Shown: one piece after another, positions 1 to 6,526 of the stretch
Position numbering within the stretch: the stretch's first letter is position 1
Layout: each line of letters starts with the position of its first letter
NCBI GenBank assembly: GCA_050734915.1
Contig: JBOHUX010000071.1
Span: 1 to 10,706, forward strand
Length of the DNA: 10,706 bases
Source of the DNA: JBOHUX01 sp050734915
GTDB taxonomy: Bacteria; Chloroflexota; Dormibacteria; Dormibacterales; Dormibacteraceae
Reading direction: 5' to 3'
Notes under the pieces: model-generated
What the model was told of the DNA's origin: nothing
Databases searched by the model: none
The model's input: the letters and a program-made list of their open reading frames with translations, nothing else
Made by a program: the position numbers and the translations under genes

Positions 1-797
1 GACAGGATGAAGGCCGCCTGGGCGAATCCGACGCTGGTCACTCCGACGGCGTGCAGCGCGAGCTCGAAGAGGAGGAAGGCGGCCGCCACGGCGGTCGCAT
101 TCCAGACCACCACCGCGGCCGCCGTGGGCAGGTGGAAGAGGTGCACGAAGGCGGGCCGGATGTGCTTCAGCTGGGGATGGAACCGGCGCAGGAACCGGAC
201 CCGCTCGACGGTGGCGAGAGACCACCGGTAGGCGGGCTCCCAGAGCAGGATCCCGAAGATGCCGAGCTGGATGGCGGTGAGTCCGGCCGCGATGATGCCG
301 ATGTCGGGCCGGGTGACGATGGCGGGAAGGATCGCCAGCCCCATGATCGTCAGGTAGAGGAGCTCCTGGAACGCGATCGTGCCCGTCACCTCGCCGGCAT
401 CGTGCCCGTCCGCCCCCAGCTGCTCGATGTACGCCACGCGGCCCAGGTCACCCACCGGTAGGAAGATCAGCGTCTTGCCGGCGATCATGACCGAGATCGT
501 GCGCCAGATCGAGATGTGAATCCCGGTCCGCCGCAGCGTCACTCGCCAGCCGAACGCCCTCAGCACGTAGATGAGGACGGTGGTCGGGAACATGAGCAGC
601 AGCGGCAACAGGTGGACGCGGCGGAACACGCCGGCCAGGGCGGCAGGGTTGACGGCCACGATCAGCCCCGCCAGGGACAACAGCGAGAGCACCGGCAGCC
701 AGTGCCGGCGCAGCCCGCCGGCGATCCTGGCGGCGGCACGATGGCGGCTCAGCCATCCCCGCCAGGCACTGATGACTGTTGAGGCCGCCACGCTCAC
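1..797 (-). CDS. Lysylphosphatidylglycerol synthase TM-region/flippase-like membrane protein (C-terminus cut by window edge)
   Basis: The minus strand is open from 797 to the left edge, giving 265 codons with no stop. The protein is strongly hydrophobic, with membrane segments near residues 33-49, 62-80, 103-115, 146-161, 164-186 and 225-248. The stretch FLPVGDLGRVAYIEQL (112-127) and a conserved-looking Glu in AFQELLYL (142-149) match the core of the LPG_synthase_TM / UPF0104 family. Members are polytopic membrane proteins that move or modify lipids, and many lack the catalytic aminoacyl-transferase half. Whether that half exists here cannot be seen. I chose the GTG at 797 because GAGGTG lies six bases upstream; another GTG at 806 is possible. 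The upstream membrane gene ends at 867, so this is probably the last visible gene of the MoxR operon. The family call is fairly sure; the substrate is unknown. Confidence 0.75.
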   Translation of the reverse strand, partial: MSVAASTVISAWRGWLSRHRAAARIAGGLRRHWLPVLSLLSLAGLIVAVNPAALAGVFRRVHLLPLLLMFPTTVLIYVLRAFGWRVTLRRTGIHISIWRTISVMIAGKTLIFLPVGDLGRVAYIEQLGADGHDAGEVTGTIAFQELLYLTIMGLAILPAIVTRPDIGIIAAGLTAIQLGIFGILLWEPAYRWSLATVERVRFLRRFHPQLKHIRPAFVHLFHLPTAAAVVVWNATAVAAAFLLFELALHAVGVTSVGFAQAAFIL

Positions 798-866
798 ATT
801 CTGCACCTCAACCGACCTCAGGGCGAATTCAACGGATGGCCGCGATCCGTCGATTGTCGAGCCCGG

Positions 867-1283
867 TCATGCGATCCGCCTGGCGAGGAGGGCGATCAGG
901 CCCAGCGCCGCCGCGGCCGCCAGGACACCGGTCGCGGCGGCGCCGAGCCCGGCCGGGGAGGTGACCGCCGACGTTATCAACAGGAGGGCGCCGGCGGCCG
1001 CCGAGGCGATCACCAGCCCCCCCACCAGCAGCGCGCGCCGCGCAGCCGTCGCGCGCACCTCCCCCGGCCAGCGCGCAAGCTCCTGGGACCAGTGGGCGAG
1101 CTCCGCCGACAGCAGCAGCCCGGCGGCGAAGAGCGGCGCCCTTCCGTCCAGGACGGTCCCGCTGCCGTAGAGGCCGGCCACGTAGCCGAGGCCCAGCGCC
1201 ACGGTCGAGAGAGGCTGGGCATCCGCCCAACCGGTCGCGAGGCCGGTGGCGAGCGCAGCCACGGCGAACGCCGCCAGGCCCAT
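867..1283 (-). CDS. Small multi-helix membrane protein downstream of DUF58, start uncertain
   Basis: This 138-aa reading frame is almost entirely Ala/Leu/Gly/Val-rich, with likely membrane helices at about residues 1-19, 26-44, 50-62, 85-106 and 112-133. I do not recognise the family. The ATG at 1283 is the first conventional start in frame, but GGAG directly abuts it with no spacer, so it is a poor initiation site. The frame stays open a further 29 codons to a CTG at 1370 that overlaps the DUF58 stop (CTGA). Those 29 codons would encode another hydrophobic helix (TTGALALAVCAGLGVYAASF), which suggests the real protein is longer. Its position immediately behind DUF58 suggests it is a membrane component of the same complex. 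That role is inference. Confidence 0.6.
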   Translation of the reverse strand: MGLAAFAVAALATGLATGWADAQPLSTVALGLGYVAGLYGSGTVLDGRAPLFAAGLLLSAELAHWSQELARWPGEVRATAARRALLVGGLVIASAAAGALLLITSAVTSPAGLGAAATGVLAAAAALGLIALLARRIA

Positions 1284-1366
1284 CTCCGTGTGCTGGAGGC
1301 GACCCCCGAAGGACGCCGCGTAGACACCGAGCCCCGCACAGACGGCGAGCGCGAGGGCGCCCGTGG

Positions 1367-2641
1367 TCAGGCGTGCCGGCGGCGCGCCGATCGCCGGAAC
1401 CCCCTCAGCTCCTCCATCACCGCGTCCAGGGGCTCCTCATCAGACCAGGTCACGACGGGAACGCCCAGGCTCTGGTAGCGATGCTTGAGCGCCTCCCGCT
1501 TGAGGCGCCAGAGCCGGTGGGCGAGCCGGCCGTCCTCATCGACGCGGGGGCTCACGAAGTCGAGCGGCGAGATCTCCAGGACGGCCACGTCGTATCCGCG
1601 GCCGCGCAGGTCCAGCAGCGCGTCCACGCTCCGCTCGTCGAGGAGCGGGGTGAGCGCGATCACGAGGGCCGCCGGCGGCAGCATCCGCGGCGGCACCAGC
1701 GCGATGTCGAGCCAGGCGTAGCGGAGCACGACCTCGGTCTCGATCAGGGATTCGGCGATCCGGTAGGCCTGTCGGACCCCCATCGCGGGGCTGAGCCAGC
1801 GGGGGATGCCGCCGAAGCTGACCAGGCCCACCCGGTCTCGGCGCCGCAGGTGGCGGAGCGCCAGAGAGGTGGCCGCCCGGAGCGCTGGATCGAGAGAGCT
1901 ACGCCCCGCCCGGCGCAGCTCCCGGAAGCTGTCCAGGAACAGGACCACGTCCCGGTTCCGCTCCGGGTGCTGCTGGTTGACGTGGAGATTCCCAGTCCGG
2001 GCGCTCACCCTCCAGTTCACGCTGCGGCGCCGGTCGCCGGACGTGAAGGGCCGGATGTCGGCGAACTCGATGCCCTCCCCCCGGAGGCGGGCGACCTGAT
2101 CCCCGGCCAGCGCCTGCGTCTCGAGCGCGCGGAGCGTCCGGCGCAGAGGCTCCGGGCGTGGGTAGACGCGGATCGGGCGGGCCCCCTCCATCTCCAGCTC
2201 GTGCGCGAAGAGCCCCATCCCGCCCCCCGCCCGCGCCCGTCCTCCGCCCAGCATGTGGGCTCCCCAGCGGGTGCTCCGGACGCGGATGTGGAAGGTGCCC
2301 GGCACGCCGGGCGCGAGCCGCCAGGTGGCCGCGGGCGCCCCCTCGGCGAGCTCCAGGCCGGGGGGGAGCCGGAGCTGAAGCTGGAGCTTCTCGATCCCGG
2401 CCGCCGACTCCGCCGCCACCTCGAGGTCGAAGTCGTCGCCTTCCAGGATGCGGTCGCGGTCCACGTGCAGCCGGACCGATAGATCGGGCCGCGCGGCGAG
2501 GGCGAGGCCGCCCACGAGCACGAGGAGGAACGGGACCGCCAGGATCGCCGCCTCGAGACGGCCGAGCAGGAGCGCCCCCAGCAGCCCGAACCCGGCCAGG
2601 CCCGCGTAGGCGGCCAGCTTGGGGGACGCGGCCCTGGTCAC
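1367..2641 (-). CDS. DUF58 domain protein (VWA-like partner of MoxR)
   Basis: The protein has 424 aa. Two adjacent hydrophobic segments (about residues 11-27 and 31-50) anchor it. A beta-rich region (about 55-165) precedes the DUF58 signature at about 188-222: GEGIEFADIRPFTSGD followed by RRSVNWRVSARTGNLHV, matching the family pattern G-E-F-x-x-x-R-x-(Y/F)-x-x-G-D-x-x-R-x-(I/V)-(D/N)-W-x-x-S-A-R. A VWA-like fold follows, with DVVLFLDSFREL (231-242) at the expected metal-site strand. The second Ser of a DxSxS motif is missing, so the site looks degenerate. I chose the GTG at 2641 because it overlaps the MoxR stop as GTGA; an ATG at 2692 would overlap MoxR by 55 bases. DUF58 proteins are regular genomic and functional partners of MoxR ATPases and are linked to envelope functions. 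Confidence 0.9.
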   Translation of the reverse strand: MTRAASPKLAAYAGLAGFGLLGALLLGRLEAAILAVPFLLVLVGGLALAARPDLSVRLHVDRDRILEGDDFDLEVAAESAAGIEKLQLQLRLPPGLELAEGAPAATWRLAPGVPGTFHIRVRSTRWGAHMLGGGRARAGGGMGLFAHELEMEGARPIRVYPRPEPLRRTLRALETQALAGDQVARLRGEGIEFADIRPFTSGDRRRSVNWRVSARTGNLHVNQQHPERNRDVVLFLDSFRELRRAGRSSLDPALRAATSLALRHLRRRDRVGLVSFGGIPRWLSPAMGVRQAYRIAESLIETEVVLRYAWLDIALVPPRMLPPAALVIALTPLLDERSVDALLDLRGRGYDVAVLEISPLDFVSPRVDEDGRLAHRLWRLKREALKHRYQSLGVPVVTWSDEEPLDAVMEELRGFRRSARRRHA

Positions 2642-3621
2642 GGGCGGGGCGCCGGCTCCTCCGCGGAGGGCGCGGGCACGCTCTCCAGGCATTCCTGGAC
2701 GACGTCCTCGGCGCGCAACCGCTGGACCCAGAGCTCGGGCCGGAGCGTGAGCCTGTGGGCCAGCGCCGGGACCGCGATCGCCTTCACGTCCTCGGGGGTG
2801 ACGAAGTCACGGCCGGCGATCGCGGCCCGGCAGCGGGCCAGCTTGAGCAGCGCCAGCGAGCCGCGCGGGCTGGCGCCCACCTGGACGCGAGCGCTGCCCC
2901 GGGTGGCGGTGACGAGCGCGACCACGTAGGAGGCCACGCTTCGAGAGACGTGCACGTCCTCGATCGCCGCCTGCATGGCGAGCAGGCCGGCGCGGTCGAG
3001 GATGATGCGCAGGCGGATCTCGTCGGTGCGCCGGCGCAGGCGCCGATCGAGAACCTCCATCTCGTCCTCCCGCGCCGGATAGCCGATGGCGGCCCGGAGC
3101 AGGAAGCGGTCCAGCTGCGCCTCCGGCAGCGGATAGGTGCCCTCGTACTCGATCGGGTTCTGGGTGGCGATGACGAGGAAGGGGGGCGCCAGCTGATGCG
3201 AGGTCCCCTCGATCGTCACCTGGCGTTCCTGCATCGCCTCCAGGAGCGCGGCCTGCGTCTTGGCGGGAGCCCGGTTGATCTCGTCGGCGAGCAAGAGGTT
3301 GGCGAAGACCGGGCCCGGCCGGAACTCGAAGGTGGCGGCGCGCTGGTCGAAGACCGACGACCCCGTCACGTCGGAGGGCATCAGGTCGGGCGTGAACTGG
3401 ATCCGCTTGAAGTCGAGCGAGAGGACCTGCGCGAAGGAGCGCGCGATGAGCGTCTTCGCCAGGCCTGGGAAGTCCTCGATGAGCACGTGCCCGTCGGCGA
3501 GCAGGCCGGCCAGGATCAGCTCCAGCGCCTCCCGCTTGCCGACCACCGCCTGCTCGACCTCGGCCAGGATGCGGGCGGCGAGTCCGGCCACCTCGCGGAC
3601 GCCCGGCGCGGGTTCGCTCAC
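2638..3621 (-). CDS. MoxR-family AAA+ ATPase
   Basis: A complete 327-aa MoxR-type ATPase. The Walker A is EDFPGLAKT (49-57), the relaxed form usual in MoxR proteins. Walker B is LLLADEIN (109-116), sensor 1 is IATQNP (151-156), and LPEAQLDRFLLR (165-176) carries the presumed arginine finger. The C-terminal lid contains the SPRGSLALLKLARCRA segment typical of the family. MoxR proteins are believed to use ATP to remodel or insert cofactors into partner proteins with VWA domains; the next gene encodes such a partner (DUF58). The start is the GTG at 3621, preceded directly by an in-frame TAG, so no longer version is possible. AAAGGGG lies 11 bases upstream as a plausible ribosome site. The previous gene ends 29 bases upstream, which fits an operon. 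I withhold a gene symbol because several MoxR subfamilies exist. Confidence 0.95.
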   Translation of the reverse strand: MSEPAPGVREVAGLAARILAEVEQAVVGKREALELILAGLLADGHVLIEDFPGLAKTLIARSFAQVLSLDFKRIQFTPDLMPSDVTGSSVFDQRAATFEFRPGPVFANLLLADEINRAPAKTQAALLEAMQERQVTIEGTSHQLAPPFLVIATQNPIEYEGTYPLPEAQLDRFLLRAAIGYPAREDEMEVLDRRLRRRTDEIRLRIILDRAGLLAMQAAIEDVHVSRSVASYVVALVTATRGSARVQVGASPRGSLALLKLARCRAAIAGRDFVTPEDVKAIAVPALAHRLTLRPELWVQRLRAEDVVQECLESVPAPSAEEPAPRP

Positions 3622-3650
3622 CTAAATGACGGCCCCTTTCACCGGCCGCC

Positions 3651-4196
3651 TCAGAGCCTCTCCAGGGTTTCCGCCGCGTTGCGAAGGCGCACCCGCTCGG
3701 GGCCCCGCTGATCCCGCCGGGCGCGGGGTCGATCGGGCCGGACGAGGTCGTCCAGATCCTCGCCGAGGAGGGCGGCGGCGCGCTCCCGCTGCCGATCGAG
3801 GTCGATCCCGTGGCCGATCGCCAGCCGGTCGGCCGCGATCTCCCGCAGCTCGCGCCGCAGCCGGCGATCGAACTCCATGCCATCCAGCTGCCCGAGCTCC
3901 AGCGCGCTCTCCATCGCCTCCAGCTCGGGCAGGCGACCGGGACGCCGCCGCCGGCGCCGTCGGCGGGGAAGCCAGGCCGGGGCACGGGGGGCGGGGTGCG
4001 CCCTTCCCAGCCAGCCGAGCAGGAGCAGCAGCGCGAGGGCAGCCACGCCGACCAGGTAGGCGCGCACGATGAGGCCGCCCGGATCGCCGGACCTCGCGAC
4101 GCGGACCCAGACCGCCACCCCCGCGGCGCCGGCGACCAGGATCGCATCGCGATGAGATCCGCGGATGCCGAGCAGCGCTCGGGCGAGCTCGGTCAC
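3651..4196 (-). CDS. Unrecognised two-helix membrane protein between DUF4129 and MoxR genes
   Basis: A 181-aa protein with two clear hydrophobic segments (about residues 18-34 and 43-63). A basic patch of consecutive arginines follows (about 78-85), consistent with a cytoplasmic side by the positive-inside rule. A charged, probably helical tail comes next (about 90-155: ELEAMESALELGQLDG, EFDRRLRRELREIAADRL). I do not recognise the domain. It begins with a GTG whose last two bases are part of the upstream gene's stop (GTGA overlap), so translation is probably coupled to the DUF4129 gene, and it ends 29 bases before MoxR. That position suggests it links the DUF4129 membrane protein to the ATPase. 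It could be a local adaptor protein of MoxR operons. No function is assigned. Confidence 0.8.
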   Translation of the reverse strand: MTELARALLGIRGSHRDAILVAGAAGVAVWVRVARSGDPGGLIVRAYLVGVAALALLLLLGWLGRAHPAPRAPAWLPRRRRRRRRPGRLPELEAMESALELGQLDGMEFDRRLRRELREIAADRLAIGHGIDLDRQRERAAALLGEDLDDLVRPDRPRARRDQRGPERVRLRNAAETLERL

Positions 4197-5095
4197 GCGG
4201 CTGCGGCCCCCAGCTCGTCGCGGACCGCGCGGAGGGCGTCGATGGCCTCCTCCCGCATGCCCTGCGTGATGTCGTGGTGGCTGAACTTGGCGAGCTCGAA
4301 GAGGTCCGTCAGCCGCGCGGCCGGCCCGGCACCGGCGCCGAGACCGACCAGTGCCCGCGCCATGTACTCGAGGGGTGCCTCCGAGGGACGGCGGGGGACG
4401 CCCTGACCGGCGAGCGCCCGCTCCATGCGACCGTAGGCGGCGATGATCGCCCGCCGGGGGTCGGCACCGATCTCGAGTTCGGCCAGGCTCTCAGCGAGGT
4501 CGCCGGCGAAGCCCTCACCGGCCGGCTCCGGCGCCGCGGGGCGCCGCCGGGAGCGGATCAGCAGCACGGCGGCGACGGCTGCCAGGAGGGCGGCCACGAG
4601 CAGCAGAGCCGGCCAGTCGAAGCCCGACGCGGACGGGGTCGCCACACCCCGTGGGCCGGATCGCCCGGGGCCGGCGACGGCCGGCGGCGGAGCCCGTCGA
4701 AGGCCCTGGAAGTGCGGATGGTAGCGCGCCCAGAGGAGGGCGAGCGCGAGGGTGAACGCCAGCTGCGCGATGGCGGCGCGGAGCCCGGTCCGAAGGCGCG
4801 CCTCGCGCGTCCGGTGCCGGCGGTCCTGGGTCACCACGGCCCAGACCAACATGCCCATCAGGCCCAGCCACGCCGCCACCGCCAGCAGCAGGATCGAGTC
4901 TCCGAGGATACGGGGGGGGCCGGGAACGGCCGCCAGAGGGAGCGGCCGCGAGCGGCTGGCGAGGGCGACGACCGTCAGGAGGACCGCCGCCGCCACGCCG
5001 ACCGCCGCCAGCCGGGCCAAAGGCAGCCGCCGGAGGCGGTCGCCGCCCGGCTGGTCCCGCGGGCCGGTGACCTCGCTCATCAGCAGGGCGAGCAT
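4193..5095 (-). CDS. Membrane protein with C-terminal DUF4129 domain
   Basis: About 300 aa from the ATG at 5095. There are four membrane helices, at about residues 27-46, 65-89, 104-122 and 160-181, then a soluble tail. The tail (about 205-295) has the DUF4129 pattern: RRAIIAAYGRMERALAGQG, RRPSEAPLEYMARAL and LTDLFELAKFSHHDI, with the small helical domain's conserved Tyr, Glu-Arg and Phe-Glu-x-Ala-x-(F/Y)-S residues. DUF4129 is often found in MoxR/DUF58 operons and on transglutaminase-like membrane proteins; no transglutaminase domain is present here. The open frame extends upstream to 5248, but that extension is Arg/Pro-rich, overlaps the previous gene and looks non-coding. A second ATG at 5080 (MSEVTG) is an equal candidate start. 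The downstream gene overlaps its stop by GTGA. Confidence 0.85.
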   Translation of the reverse strand: MLALLMSEVTGPRDQPGGDRLRRLPLARLAAVGVAAAVLLTVVALASRSRPLPLAAVPGPPRILGDSILLLAVAAWLGLMGMLVWAVVTQDRRHRTREARLRTGLRAAIAQLAFTLALALLWARYHPHFQGLRRAPPPAVAGPGRSGPRGVATPSASGFDWPALLLVAALLAAVAAVLLIRSRRRPAAPEPAGEGFAGDLAESLAELEIGADPRRAIIAAYGRMERALAGQGVPRRPSEAPLEYMARALVGLGAGAGPAARLTDLFELAKFSHHDITQGMREEAIDALRAVRDELGAAAA

Positions 5096-5145
5096 ACCCG
5101 AAGGCCGGCCGGGCGCCCGGCGGCTGGCGGGGCGGTGCAGACTTC

Positions 5146-5655
5146 CTAGCCCGGGCCTTCGGCGCGCGCCCTCTCGACGGTGGTCAGGGCCTCGCGGAGC
5201 CTGTCGATCCACGCCGACTGGTTCTCGCCGACCAGCCGCACGCACCACCCCAGCGCGTCACTGCGGCTGCGGGCGACGCCCGCATTGACGAGGGTGTCGA
5301 GCACCGCTCGCTCCGGCATCCGAAGCCGCGTCATGACGGGCAGGCTCTGGATGGTGAAGAGCCTGCGCACGTCACCGCAGACCGCGCCCCAGGAGACCTT
5401 GCGCTGGAAGCGATGCTCGGCTTCGGCCGCCAGCCGCATCCTCCGCTCCCGCGTGTCCTGCCGGAAGCCGTCGATCCGGGCCTGGCGGGCGCCGGCGCGC
5501 ACCGCGTCGGTCGCGTCCTTGCCCACCTCCGCCTCGGGCAGAGTGCCGACGACCAGGATCTCCTCCCTGTCCGCCGTCACCTCGGGCGCACCCGTGAACC
5601 AGCCATCGGGAATCCGGCCCGCGAACCAACCTTGAAACTCGTCTATTTCACTCAT
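5146..5655 (-). CDS. Conserved hypothetical protein with ribbon-helix-helix-like C-terminal segment
   Basis: 169 aa, soluble, no membrane segment. The N-terminal part (about 7-40: FQGWFAGRIPDGWFTGAPEV, then a strand EEILVVGTL) is followed by a charged helix (about 46-85). The C-terminal segment VMTRLRMPERAVLDTLVNAG then VARSRSDALGWCVRLVG (107-143) has the strand-helix-helix layout and the SRSDAL turn of ribbon-helix-helix (CopG/Arc-like) DNA-binding domains. I recall similar uncharacterised proteins in Actinomycetota and Chloroflexota, but no function is known to me. The ATG at 5655 lies in an AT-rich promoter-like stretch and inside a 10-base palindrome, so it may be the first gene of the minus-strand block. 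The 50-base gap to the DUF4129 gene leaves co-transcription open. A DNA-binding or autoregulatory role is inference. Confidence 0.85.
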   Translation of the reverse strand: MSEIDEFQGWFAGRIPDGWFTGAPEVTADREEILVVGTLPEAEVGKDATDAVRAGARQARIDGFRQDTRERRMRLAAEAEHRFQRKVSWGAVCGDVRRLFTIQSLPVMTRLRMPERAVLDTLVNAGVARSRSDALGWCVRLVGENQSAWIDRLREALTTVERARAEGPG

Positions 5656-5770
5656 GAGTTACAACAATACATGATTTCAACATCTAGGTCTTCGTTCCGG
5701 AGATGCCTCCAGTACCCCGGTAGACTCGGATCCGGCGCCCGGATGGCCGGGCGTCCCCGCAGCCACCCAC
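5656..5770. promoter_or_regulatory. Divergent intergenic promoter region with AT-rich core and palindrome
   Basis: Two genes diverge from this 115-base gap. Bases 5641-5700 are strikingly AT-rich against a GC-rich background. ACTCATGAGT (5650-5659) is a perfect 10-base palindrome that includes the minus-strand start codon. On the minus strand TATTGT sits 8 bases before the ATG, a possible -10 that would give a very short or absent leader. On the plus strand TAGACT (5721-5726), in the context CCGGTAGACT, is a possible -10 for the coiled-coil gene. No convincing -35 was found for either. The assignments are tentative. Confidence 0.4.
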
Positions 5771-6274
5771 ATGGAACCAGAGGATCCGCCGCCAGCCGCC
5801 GAGGGGGAGGCCACGCCGCTCGAGAGGCTTCAGATCCACCTCGACCGCTGCCCGCGCTTTCCACCCGGCTACCCCGTCGTGCTCGCCGACCGGGAGCTTC
5901 TCCTCGACCTTCTGGACGACCTGCGAGCGGCCACCGCCGACCCCATCGCGGACGCGCGGCGAATCGAGGAGGCGGTCGCGGCCATCGTCGCCGACGCCCG
6001 CTCCCGCGGTGAGAGGATCGAGGAGGTGGCCGAGCGCCGGGCGGCGGAGCTGGTCCGCGGCCATCCGATGGTCGCCGAGGCGCAGCGCTTCGCGCGGGAC
6101 ACCGAGGTCCGCGCCCGACGCGGCGCCGCCCGGCTCCTGCACACCGCCGAGCAGTGCGCCGCCGGCGACCTGGCCCAGATCGCGGCGGAGGCGGAGGGGA
6201 TGCTGGTCCAGGTCCGGCGCGGCAAGGGGGTGCTGGAGGCGCGCCTGAGGCGCGGGATCGACCGCGCCGTCTGA
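5771..6274 (+). CDS. Coiled-coil protein resembling DivIVA/ATP-synthase subunit b-type helices
   Basis: 167 aa. After an acidic, Pro-rich N-terminus (1-15) and a short conserved-looking segment (FPPGYPVVLADRELLLDLLD, about 30-49), almost the whole protein is charged, Ala-rich helix (about 58-165) with heptad-like spacing, for example AAIVADARSRGERIEEVAER. There is no membrane segment or signal peptide. Proteins of this type are often auto-annotated as ATP synthase F0 subunit b, V-type ATPase subunit H or DivIVA-like from coiled-coil composition alone; no ATP synthase genes are nearby, so I do not adopt that name. A role as a cytoplasmic scaffold or polar/cell-division factor is possible but unproven. 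The ATG at 5771 is the first start after the divergent promoter region; no clear Shine-Dalgarno precedes it. Confidence 0.8.
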   Translation: MEPEDPPPAAEGEATPLERLQIHLDRCPRFPPGYPVVLADRELLLDLLDDLRAATADPIADARRIEEAVAAIVADARSRGERIEEVAERRAAELVRGHPMVAEAQRFARDTEVRARRGAARLLHTAEQCAAGDLAQIAAEAEGMLVQVRRGKGVLEARLRRGIDRAV

Positions 6275-6342
6275 AGTCCCTGCGGGAAGTGGCGACATCC
6301 GGTAGCCTGGCGGCGAACCGAAGTTCGGGACTATGCACTCAG

Positions 6343-6450
6343 GACCCCACCACCCTATGCTTTGTAACGGCCTCCGAGGGACACGAGCGACGGAGCCGGA
6401 ACGGGTGGCAACACCTTTGCCGGAGCCGGAGAATCGATCCGTCGGGGGTC
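6343..6450 (+). other. Candidate structured 5' leader RNA upstream of the repeat/peptidase gene
   Basis: The 252-base gap before the gene at 6527 contains complementary segments that nest. GACCCC (6343-6348) pairs with GGGGTC (6445-6450). CGACGGA (6388-6394) pairs with TCCGTCG (6438-6444), so the two right-hand arms are contiguous and the helices could stack. Inside lies GGTG-GCAA-CACC (6404-6415), a stem closed by a GNRA tetraloop. A further small hairpin, CGAAC-CGAA-GTTCG, sits at 6314-6327. CGGAGCCGGA is repeated at 6391 and 6421, so alternative pairings exist. It does not match the conserved cores I know for c-di-GMP, c-di-AMP, cobalamin, TPP or glycine riboswitches. In GC-rich DNA chance pairing is common, so this is only a candidate. 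Confidence 0.25.
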
Positions 6451-6526
6451 ATCTCTTTTCGGGGTCGCGGCTCTCGAGGCCCCCTCGTCCGCACTGTCTC
6501 GACCTCCGATCTGCCAGGAATCCAGG

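Noticed and set aside
448..756. Minus-strand 102-codon frame starting inside the flippase-like gene
   Set aside because: A different frame on the same strand gives a long hydrophobic protein with family motifs that runs to the window edge; this one is Arg/Pro-rich.
1373..2482. 369-codon plus-strand open frame opposite DUF58
   Set aside because: Antisense shadow of the DUF58 gene, whose motif is clear on the minus strand.
2158..3711. 517-codon plus-strand open frame across DUF58 and MoxR
   Set aside because: It lies opposite well-supported MoxR and DUF58 genes, and its sequence is Arg/Gly/Pro/Ala-rich without domains.
2807..4147. 446-codon minus-strand open frame overlapping MoxR and its upstream neighbour
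   Set aside because: It is a shifted frame through two better-supported genes, with Arg/Gly/Ala-rich composition typical of GC-rich shadows.
5096..5248. N-terminal extension of the DUF4129 protein to the ATG at 5248
   Set aside because: The extra 51 residues are Arg/Pro/Gly-rich with no membrane or domain signal and would overlap the upstream gene by about 100 bases.
5771..6274. ATP synthase subunit b
   Set aside because: The resemblance is only coiled-coil composition; there is no N-terminal membrane helix and no atp genes nearby.
6343..6450. Known c-di-GMP, c-di-AMP, cobalamin, TPP or glycine riboswitch
   Set aside because: The GNRA hairpin and nested stems are suggestive, but the conserved core sequences of these classes are not present.
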